Shown: positions 25,757 to 32,046 of the stretch, piece after piece
Layout of the letters: each line of letters starts with the position of its first letter
Position numbering within the stretch: the first letter of the stretch is position 1
DNA from: Bifidobacteriaceae bacterium UBA2724
Lineage (GTDB): Bacteria > Actinomycetota > Actinomycetes > Actinomycetales > Bifidobacteriaceae
Assembly (NCBI GenBank): GCA_002353815.1
Contig: DEKK01000008.1
Coordinates: forward strand, 83,396 to 147,395
Direction of reading: 5' to 3'
Length of the DNA stretch: 64,000 nucleotides
Translations under genes and position numbers: made by a program
The notes under the pieces: generated by a model
Seen by the model: only the letters and a program-made list of their open reading frames with translations
The model's database searches: none
Told to the model about the DNA's origin: nothing

Positions 25757-25817
25757 TATGACGGCACGGCGTCCGGCAGGCAGGGCGCATGCACCGGCGG
25801 GGACGGTGGTCGCATGA
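25749..25817 (+). CDS. Possible 22-codon bridging ORF between DUF881 and DUF1290 genes
   Basis: The ORF starts inside the end of the DUF881 gene and reads MNDMTARRPAGRAHAPAGTV followed by two residues. It ends with a TGA that overlaps the DUF1290 start (ATGA). The space between the two larger genes is thus fully covered by a frame that could carry ribosomes across. It has no known relatives and may be a translational relay or chance. Confidence 0.3.
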   Translation: MNDMTARRPAGRAHAPAGTVVA

Positions 25818-26146
25818 CCGCTGTCATCGGCCTGATACTCGGCGTTATCATCGGCATCTTCGTCAAACCCGACATCCCCATCTGGCTGCAGCCGTACCTT
25901 CCCATCATGGTCGTGGCTGCCCTTGACGCGCTCCTCGGCGCGGCGCGCTCCTATTTCGAGCACTCTTTCAACGACCGCGTGTTCGTGGTGTCCTTCCTGT
26001 CGAATGTGGTCACGGCCACCTTGCTCGTGCTGCTCGGCGACCAGCTCGGCGTCGGCTCGCAGCTCACCACGGCCGTCATCGTCGTCCTCGGCATCCGTAT
26101 CTTCTCCAATGTGTCGGCCATACGACGCTTTATCTTCCGGGGGTGA
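25814..26146 (+). CDS. DUF1290 small basic membrane protein (SBP)
   Basis: A 110-residue protein, mostly hydrophobic: MTAVIGLILGVIIGIFV, then PDIPIWLQPYLPIMVVAALDA, then two more segments. It matches the DUF1290/small basic protein family, which is always found between DUF881 proteins in actinobacteria (Rv1824 in M. tuberculosis). The function is unknown; a membrane complex with the flanking DUF881 proteins is plausible. It has only a weak ribosome site, so translation may depend on the preceding frame. Confidence 0.88.
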   Translation: MTAVIGLILGVIIGIFVKPDIPIWLQPYLPIMVVAALDALLGAARSYFEHSFNDRVFVVSFLSNVVTATLLVLLGDQLGVGSQLTTAVIVVLGIRIFSNVSAIRRFIFRG

Positions 26147-26152
26147 GCGGCC

Positions 26153-27340
26153 ATGGACAACTCTTTCGATGATCAGAAAGACCGGGTGCAGCCGAAAGAG
26201 CAGCCGTCCGGCAAGCCACGGCATGCCGAGCAGACCAAGCCATCGCACCGCCATGCGGAGCCGCCGCGGGAATCGCGGCATGCCGAGGGTTCCCCTTATC
26301 CCGACGGCGAACGTCCAGCGCGGGACTCCCGCGATGCCCGTATGGCGCGTCACGGGGCCGCAACCACGGAACGCAGTGCCACTCACCGTGACGCGTCGCC
26401 CTCCCATGGAGCCTCCCGATCGGACGAAACCATGAAGGGCGGGGCGCGCGACGCCGCTTCTCGGGCATCCCGGCATGATGCGAAGCCGCAGGGGAAGCAT
26501 GAGGCGAAAAGCCATGCGCACGAAGGTGCGGATTTCCTGACCTTGGACGTGTCCACGCTGTTCCGGCGTCAGAAGCAGCATGACCGCCGCAACGACGCTA
26601 CCGACACCGGATCGTTTCCCGTGGTGAAGAAACGCAGCGAAACGACGGCGTTGCGACATTCGGCGGGGCAGAAAGCCCTGACGAGCCTGCTCGTCGTCCT
26701 CCTGTGCATGATCCTCGGATTCGCCTATGTGACGCAGATCCGGAACACGAGCGAGAACTTCCAATCGCTGAGCGAAGACGAGCTGGTGCGCCTTTTGGAT
26801 GAAACCAACTCCCAGGTCAACAAACTTGAAGAGCAGAAAAGCGAGTTGCAAAGCCAGGTGGATTCCATCACCAACGCTACCGACAAGCAGTCCGAGCTCA
26901 ACGATGTCGCCAAGAAGAACGCCACCACGAGCGGCATCCTGTCGGGGCGCCTGGCCTGCAACGGAAAAGGAATCATCGTGATGGTGACCGAAAACCAGAC
27001 GCACGTCGACGCGACCCGTCTTTTCACGCTGGTGGAGGAGCTGAGGAACGCCGGTGCCGAGGCGATCACGTTCAGCGGCGTCCGCATCGTCGCGTCCTCG
27101 TACATCGTCGACACCGACAAGGGCGTGGAAGTCGACGGACAGATCGTCTCGCAGCCCTATCAGATCAAAGCGATCGGCAACCAGGACTCCCTGACGAGCG
27201 CCATCACGATTTCCGGCGGAATCGGCGCGCAGCTGCGCGTGCGGTATAACGCAACCGTGACGGTAACGTCCGACGATAATGTGACGATTGACGAATTGGC
27301 GCAAACCAAGGACTATCAGTATGCGAGGATTGTAGAATGA
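26153..27340 (+). CDS. Second DUF881 membrane protein
   Basis: A 395-residue protein. Residues ~1-165 are a disordered His/Arg/Ser-rich cytoplasmic part. A membrane segment follows near 180-200 (LLVVLLCMILGFAYV), then a coiled coil (LDETNSQVNKLEEQKSEL) and a C-terminal DUF881 domain outside the membrane. It starts six bases after DUF1290 and its stop overlaps the FHA gene (ATGA). Equivalent to Rv1825 by position. Likely a partner of the first DUF881 protein. Confidence 0.86.
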   Translation: MDNSFDDQKDRVQPKEQPSGKPRHAEQTKPSHRHAEPPRESRHAEGSPYPDGERPARDSRDARMARHGAATTERSATHRDASPSHGASRSDETMKGGARDAASRASRHDAKPQGKHEAKSHAHEGADFLTLDVSTLFRRQKQHDRRNDATDTGSFPVVKKRSETTALRHSAGQKALTSLLVVLLCMILGFAYVTQIRNTSENFQSLSEDELVRLLDETNSQVNKLEEQKSELQSQVDSITNATDKQSELNDVAKKNATTSGILSGRLACNGKGIIVMVTENQTHVDATRLFTLVEELRNAGAEAITFSGVRIVASSYIVDTDKGVEVDGQIVSQPYQIKAIGNQDSLTSAITISGGIGAQLRVRYNATVTVTSDDNVTIDELAQTKDYQYARIVE

Positions 27341-27771
27341 CTTCTATGACAGATCCAATTCCTACTGCAGGCGAAACAACAAGCATCGGCATCCCGGCAA
27401 TCACCGTGGTGCCCGTGACGGTGGCGGGGGACAGGCCCCTGAGCCAGGAGGACCTGGACACAATCGCGCGTCTGAGCCCTGGCACGGCGCTCCTCATTTC
27501 GACCCGCGGCGCCGTTTCCGGCTCCCGGTACCTTCTCGATGAAGACAAAGTCACCGTGGGGCGCGATCCCAAAAGCGACATCATGCTCGACGACGGCACC
27601 GTGTCGCGCCAACACGCCGTGTTCATCCGCGAGAACGGCCGTTACAAGATTCAGGATGTGGGTAGCCTCAACGGCACCTATGTCAACCGCGAACGCGTAA
27701 CGGAGACGGTTCTGAACAACGGCGACGAGCTCATGATCGGCAAGTTCAGGCTCGTGTTCTTCGAGCGGTGA
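27337..27771 (+). CDS. garA: FHA-domain protein, GarA/OdhI-like
   Basis: A 144-residue cytosolic protein. The N-terminal tail contains GETTSIGIP; ETTS is the phospho-threonine motif of GarA and OdhI, targets of Ser/Thr kinases PknB/PknG. The FHA domain (~residues 60-140) has the phosphothreonine-binding residues in VGRDPKSDI, VSRQHAVF and SLNGTYVN. In relatives the unphosphorylated protein inhibits 2-oxoglutarate dehydrogenase and affects glutamate enzymes; phosphorylation makes it bind itself. It is the last gene of the pgsA-DUF881-DUF1290-DUF881 operon. The mycobacterial gcvH between DUF881 and garA is absent here. Confidence 0.88.
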   Translation: MTSMTDPIPTAGETTSIGIPAITVVPVTVAGDRPLSQEDLDTIARLSPGTALLISTRGAVSGSRYLLDEDKVTVGRDPKSDIMLDDGTVSRQHAVFIRENGRYKIQDVGSLNGTYVNRERVTETVLNNGDELMIGKFRLVFFER

Positions 27772-27805
27772 CACGGCGCTGAGAGCCGTACGCCGTTCTT
27801 CCCAA

Positions 27806-27847
27806 CGTTGCGCGCCGGTCCCGGAAACCCCGGACCGGCGCGCAACG
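27806..27847 (+). terminator. 16-bp stem hairpin after garA
   Basis: CGTTGCGCGCCGGTCC pairs perfectly with GGACCGGCGCGCAACG around a 10-nt loop, 35 bp after the garA stop. No T tract. Confidence 0.6.
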
Positions 27848-28212
27848 CGCTGAGGCCGATTTGTTGCCAGCGCGTGTTCTTCCGCGTGGCCTGAGCCACG
27901 GCCGTGGGGCCAGAACGATGGGTCTGGGTTTCTGCCGGCTCTTTGTGCGGGGCCTGCGCCGTGCCGTCGGCTGGGCACGCCGCAACGGCACGGGGGTGCG
28001 AGTGCCAGGTCCGGTTCTGTCAAAGTGGTTGCGAAACAGAAGGGGAGTGCGAAGAGGAGGGGCGCCGTCCGAGGCAGAAGTTTTCGGGCGGCTGTTCAGG
28101 CTCTTCGCACGGCATCCAAACGCCCGTGACCTGACCCACGCTCCACGAAACGCGACTTTTCTTCACAAAGCCTTCGATAGTCGTTCCATTACCTCTGCAT
28201 TTCAGCTCTTAA

Positions 28213-28225
28213 TCTAGTGACTAGA
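28213..28225. promoter_or_regulatory. 13-bp palindrome upstream of the MerR gene
   Basis: TCTAGT-G-ACTAGA is a perfect 6-1-6 palindrome about 60 bp before the start codon. It overlaps TAATCT (28210-28215), a possible -10. It may be an autoregulatory operator (inference). Confidence 0.4.
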
Positions 28226-28284
28226 GAACAAGGCGGCGTTCCCGCCCCGCATGAGATGTTGTAAGAATAACGAAGGAAAGCACC

Positions 28285-28926
28285 ATGGCTTGTGAACCGA
28301 ATTTGAAGCTTCACGTCAGACTCGAGGACCGCGTCGACATGACGAAGAACGCAGTCCAGGATGCGCTCTTCACCTTCGATGACGGCGAGGAATCTCGCGG
28401 ATACCGCGGCACCGTCGCGTCCCAGGTCGCCGGCATCACCTACCGCCAGCTCGATTACTGGGCGCGCAAGGGCATCGTCGTCCCGTCGATCAAAGCCTCG
28501 CATGGTTCCGGATCGCGCCGCCTGTATTCTTTCAAGGATGTCGTGATCCTTGCGGTGTCCAAGCGTTTGTTGGATGCCGGTGTGAATCTGCAGAATGTCA
28601 CGACGGCACTCGGCTATCTTTCGCAGCGGACTGCCGATGAGCTCGAGGCCGTGACGATCATGTGCGATGGGGAACACGTCTACGAGTGCACCTCGGATAG
28701 CCAGGTGGTCGAGCTCATGCATGGCGGCAAGGCCGTGTTCGGCGTCTCCGTGCGCTCGCTGTGGCATGAGATTCACGACGCGCTTGAAAAAGCCGATTTC
28801 GTGGACGTTTCGGGTATGTCCAAGGCAAAGCCGGCCGAAGGCAACTACATCGATGAATTGGCCGAACGCAGGATGCTCAAGCGCATGGAAGCCCAGAAAC
28901 ACTCGGTGGAGCAGCAGACTGCGTAA
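28285..28926 (+). CDS. ftsR: MerR-family regulator, FtsR/Rv1828-like
   Basis: A 213-residue protein with an N-terminal winged-helix MerR domain (~residues 40-110: YRQLDYWARKGIVVPS, then SRRLYSFKDVVILAVSKRLLDAG). A C-terminal dimerisation part follows, without the metal-binding cysteines of classical MerR. Its place directly after a GarA/OdhI gene matches Rv1828 of M. tuberculosis and FtsR of Corynebacterium glutamicum, which activates ftsZ. The symbol is given on synteny and domain, not proof. GAAGGAAAGCACC precedes the ATG. Confidence 0.75.
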   Translation: MACEPNLKLHVRLEDRVDMTKNAVQDALFTFDDGEESRGYRGTVASQVAGITYRQLDYWARKGIVVPSIKASHGSGSRRLYSFKDVVILAVSKRLLDAGVNLQNVTTALGYLSQRTADELEAVTIMCDGEHVYECTSDSQVVELMHGGKAVFGVSVRSLWHEIHDALEKADFVDVSGMSKAKPAEGNYIDELAERRMLKRMEAQKHSVEQQTA

Positions 28927-29603
28927 GTTCGTCCTGACATGTCCCTGTCATTTTCCCAGACTCGTTCATTGCGCATGACAGCCGGACGGGTTTTCCGTTT
29001 CGGTGTTTCTGTGACGCTGTATGACCGGTTCGGCTTTATCGGAATGTCACCGCCGGATCATGGCAACGCGGCATGGGGAGTGGCTGTAAGCGGCGCGGAG
29101 CGGAAGAGATAGACCCATGGATGATGAGCTGTGGTTCGGGTTTCATGACCAATCTGACATAACATACATTATCGGCTGTTATTGTAATCGCCGAAGTCGG
29201 CCACGCTACGCGTTGTCTGTTCTGCGCCCAATCCATCGTCCTATGAATTCCAGGGGCTTGTGACAATGAGCTATGAAAGGTCCCTCGCGCCTGATCGCAC
29301 AAATGATTCCGCCGGCATCCATCGCGGGTGCAATCTTCGTGCCTGCCGTGATGCGCACCACGGGAACGCGCAGAACCCTTTCCGTGCATGTGGGACTCCT
29401 GAATCGACTTTCGCGTCAACTGTCTGCGTCGCGATATGGCGTCCGGCATCTGGGATGCAGGCCCATGTGGACAATTCCACATACGACGGTCCTGCCATGT
29501 GACACGGCCCCGGCATGAGACATTGCCGGGCGCCGCGGCTTCATGCAACAGGACACGGCAAGCCGACCCTCGTACCCACCGGGTTGCGATATGCGCTTAG
29601 GTG
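28927..29603. other. Gene-poor stretch, seemingly AT-richer
   Basis: About 680 bp in which no frame has both a ribosome site and family resemblance. Base composition looks lower in GC than the flanks. A short GACA/TGTC stem followed by TTTT (28935-28954) may end merR. Nothing else can be named. Confidence 0.4.
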
Positions 29604-30149
29604 CTAGATTTTCTCAGATTGATCCATCGGAGAGATCGCCTGGTTAATGAACTGTTCCTTTTGGGACATGGCAAAGCCGATGGCCACGATATTGCGGCAT
29701 GACGAGCACTGATGACGACTCAGTGCGTAACCCGACAGAAACGACATGCACCATGAACGGATTCGCGACATATCCTCCACTTCCGGGCACAGCATGAGCA
29801 CGACATGTTTGTCGAGCGCCGTCGTCGGGCGGTTGCAGTATGGGCAACGCCAGCTCCACTCATGGCTGTCTTCATCCCATGAGAGCTCGGCGCTGCATAC
29901 ATCGTCGGCCGCGGGTGCGGTTCTTCGCTCCAGCAATGCGTTTCCCTCACGCACTGCCTGAAGTATCTCGGTCTGCTCATCCTCGTTGCCGGTTTCGGCG
30001 TCGGTTCCTGATTCTGACATAAGTTGTGCCGGATTGTGCGAAAGGGCGCTCTGCGCAACGTCATGTGCTTCCTGTGAATCGGTGATCGTCATGTCAGCGG
30101 ATGCGGTGTTTGTCAAATCTTCCGGTGTGTTGATGGGCACCTTTTCCAT
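29604..30149 (-). CDS. Hypothetical protein with a CxxC...CxxC zinc-ribbon pattern
   Basis: Unrecognised 181-residue protein. The first ~100 residues are acidic and probably disordered. A C-terminal part has RCPYCNRP and, about 50 residues later, HQCSSCRN, a four-cysteine zinc-ribbon spacing. One more Cys pair is isolated. No membrane segment. AAAGAGGAACCACC precedes ATG 30149; a GTG at 30233 would lengthen it but has no ribosome site. Codon use seems less GC-biased than the neighbours, and the gene stands alone among long non-coding stretches, which suggests acquisition or loose selection. Confidence 0.6.
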   Translation of the reverse strand: MEKVPINTPEDLTNTASADMTITDSQEAHDVAQSALSHNPAQLMSESGTDAETGNEDEQTEILQAVREGNALLERRTAPAADDVCSAELSWDEDSHEWSWRCPYCNRPTTALDKHVVLMLCPEVEDMSRIRSWCMSFLSGYALSRHQCSSCRNIVAIGFAMSQKEQFINQAISPMDQSEKI

Positions 30150-30653
30150 GGTGGTTCCTCTTTCGTTGTGTTTCTCTTGATGCATCCCCCATTGCGACAA
30201 GCGCAATGGCACCACATTTTCTTCAGTTATCACTGTTGTGGCTCATGTCGCTCATGAGAGCCATGTCTTCGAGCCTTAACGTATAGACTACCGCTCATGT
30301 GTTGTTACTGTAACAGACCGAGTGCAATTCCACGGAAATCTTCTATACAAAAACCTTCTGCCAGCTATAGAAAGGCCTCATTGGCTATGCCAAGACGGCA
30401 TACTTGTCCAATCTGTGGCAACGGCCCGCTCCCGGGAATCGATGGATGTCCCTTGGATTTCCCGGTCAACCGCCCTTCCTTGCGGCCGGTAAGCGCATCA
30501 TCATGAAAGGGTCTGCGCCTTTCCCTGCAGCCGCAGACAGCTCACCTCACAACGATCTGCGGCTGCCGGGGACGATGATTGATGCAGCCTGACAGCGACG
30601 GGTTGTCACAGCGCAGGGTTGTCAGGCCTCGGAGATGTCAGTGTGGAGGGTTG
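30150..30653. other. Intergenic region with inverted and direct repeats
   Basis: About 500 bp between two minus-strand genes. It holds a leader hairpin CCATTGCG/CGCAATGG (30189-30209) before the zinc-ribbon gene, a TGTTAC-T-GTAACA palindrome (30303-30315), two competing hairpins near 30511-30566 and the repeats at 30600-30656. A short plus-strand frame with CPICG (30387-30506) is not convincing. Confidence 0.45.
30511..30566. other. Two mutually exclusive hairpins
   Basis: GTCTGCG (30511-30517) can pair with CGCAGAC (30532-30538). The overlapping arm GCAGCCGCAGA (30527-30537) can instead pair with TCTGCGGCTGC (30556-30566) over 11 bp. This arrangement resembles an attenuator but no target gene follows on the plus strand. 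Confidence 0.4.
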
Positions 30654-30656
30654 TCA
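30600..30656. repeat. Three copies of GGGTTGTCA at the 3' end of the HAD gene
   Basis: Copies lie at 30600-30608, 30616-30624 and 30648-30656; the last overlaps the stop codon of the HAD gene. GCCTGACA (30587-30594) and TGTCAGGC (30620-30627) also form an 8-bp inverted repeat that could end HAD transcription. Confidence 0.6.
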
Positions 30657-31379
30657 ACGCGCGGGTTCGATGGTTTCGAAGAAGCGATCGACCGCGTCGG
30701 GCAGCTCCCCCACGGTATCGATGATCATGTCCGCCCCATGGGTTTCCAACTCACCAGGCACGGAGAATCCCCAACGGCAGCCAATCGTTTTCACGCCGGC
30801 GTAGTGGCCACCATCTACATCCGTCCATCGGTCGCCCACCATGACGGCCCTGTCGCCTTCCTCTTCGTCGAAGTGGATGGCGTCGAATCCGTAACGAATC
30901 ACCTGGGCTTTGTGGATGCGCGTGTTGTCGAGGCTTGCCCCGAAGAGACCGTCCATGAGTTCGGTCAGTTTGAAACGGTCGCAGATCTTGCGCGCCTGGG
31001 GCTCTGGCTTGCACGTCGCGAGGGCGAGAAAATACCCACGCCTGCGCAGTTCCGCCATGGCTTCGGGGATCCCGGGGTACACCTCGTTGAGGAACATTCC
31101 TGGGATCTTCTCTCCACCGGGGTTGAGCGGGTCGTCAAAGGTCGGTTTCGTATACGCCTCGCGATACAGCGCGACGGCCTGGTCCGCGCAGTCGCTCAGA
31201 CCGTGATTGGAAAAGGACTCGATGAGCGGAGGCCCCACGAAGGTGCTGAGTTCATCCTCCGTGGGCACAGGCCGGCCCAGCTTCTGGTAGGTGCGAATGG
31301 CCGAGGAAAGTATTCCCGTGTCGGATTTGGTCAATGTTCCATCGAGGTCGAGAAGGACGACCGTGGTCGGATGGTTCAT
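30654..31379 (-). CDS. HAD-superfamily hydrolase, phosphoglycolate phosphatase-like
   Basis: A 241-residue cytosolic phosphatase of HAD subfamily IA. Motif I is LLDLDGTLT (nucleophile Asp and general acid Asp near residues 11-13). A helical cap follows, then motif II in the LATCKPEPQ stretch and motif IV VMVGDRWTDVDGG. Substrate cannot be assigned; Gph- or PpaX-like activity is possible. AGGAAGGCGAGC precedes the ATG at 31379. It is on the same strand as rbpA upstream, separated by about 180 bp. Confidence 0.85.
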   Translation of the reverse strand: MNHPTTVVLLDLDGTLTKSDTGILSSAIRTYQKLGRPVPTEDELSTFVGPPLIESFSNHGLSDCADQAVALYREAYTKPTFDDPLNPGGEKIPGMFLNEVYPGIPEAMAELRRRGYFLALATCKPEPQARKICDRFKLTELMDGLFGASLDNTRIHKAQVIRYGFDAIHFDEEEGDRAVMVGDRWTDVDGGHYAGVKTIGCRWGFSVPGELETHGADMIIDTVGELPDAVDRFFETIEPAR

Positions 31380-31558
31380 AATGCTCGCCTTCCTGTGTCT
31401 TCGGTTGCGCTCTGGGACGACGGGAGCCACTGGCCATGACGAGGAGCAGATACCAGGCACGGACCATGACCCACGCGGATGCACAGGCATGATGCCCACG
31501 TCAAGGCGTCTTTTTGGGTTTGCCACCCTGCGGACTGGCTGAAGGCCAGCCGGGGAAG

Positions 31559-31906
31559 TCACTCGTAATCGGGGAACCAGCCGTCGTGATGCATCTTGAG
31601 ACGCTTCTCCAACAGCTCCTTGAGCTCACCTTCGGTGCGACGTTCCAGAAGCATGTCCCAATGCGTGCGAACCTGCTTGGTCACTTCGGCAGCGTCTGCG
31701 GAATCCTTGCCCTCGCGATGCGCGACCTTGCCGCAATGGCATTCCCACTCGTCGGGGATGTCGGCATCCTGCGCGAACGGAATGATGATGCGATGACCGT
31801 CGGGACACACATACACATAGTCTTGGCGTGCCGCGAAATCGACGTTTTCATCCGATTCCAGCGACTTCGCTCCGATGCTCATGCCCCTGAGGCTGCGCTC
31901 TGCCAT
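31559..31906 (-). CDS. rbpA: RNA polymerase-binding protein RbpA
   Basis: Actinobacteria-specific partner of RNA polymerase and the housekeeping sigma factor; stabilises open complexes. It has 115 residues. The N-terminal tail RSLRGMSIGAKS is conserved, the zinc core shows YVCPDGHRIIIPF and WECHCGKVA, and the C-terminal sigma-interaction region LKELLEKRLKMHH follows a basic linker. The length is typical. AAGGAGAATTGC precedes the ATG. Its presence supports an actinobacterial origin. Confidence 0.94.
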   Translation of the reverse strand: MAERSLRGMSIGAKSLESDENVDFAARQDYVYVCPDGHRIIIPFAQDADIPDEWECHCGKVAHREGKDSADAAEVTKQVRTHWDMLLERRTEGELKELLEKRLKMHHDGWFPDYE

Positions 31907-31977
31907 GCAATTCTCCTTGTCGTTCCGTCTCCAAATTAGCCAAAGCCTTCGACTGCTGGCCGTAAACCATCATTATT

Positions 31978-32011
31978 GCATACCCGTGGCGCCGCGGGCA
32001 CACGGGTATGC
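31978..32011 (-). terminator. Hairpin downstream of helY
   Basis: GCATACCCGTG and CACGGGTATGC form a perfect 11-bp stem with a 12-nt loop, 36 bp past the helY stop, between helY and rbpA. Confidence 0.6.
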
Positions 32012-32046
32012 TCTCAGCGTAAACCCGCGTCCGTCGGCACCTTCCA

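Larger units (their letters stand above)
27772..28284. other. Intergenic region garA-merR
   Basis: About 510 bp with no convincing gene. It contains the terminator hairpin at 27806-27847, a CCACGGCCGTGG palindrome at 27896-27907 and, near the merR gene, the palindrome at 28213-28225. Confidence 0.5.

Noticed and set aside
29036..29548. Minus-strand 170-codon frame in the gene-poor stretch
   Set aside because: No ribosome site, erratic composition and no family resemblance.
30297..30506. Short plus-strand frame with CCYC and CPICG
   Set aside because: The cysteine pattern is suggestive of a small zinc protein, but no ribosome site fits either possible start and nothing similar is recalled. 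Left as a possibility only.
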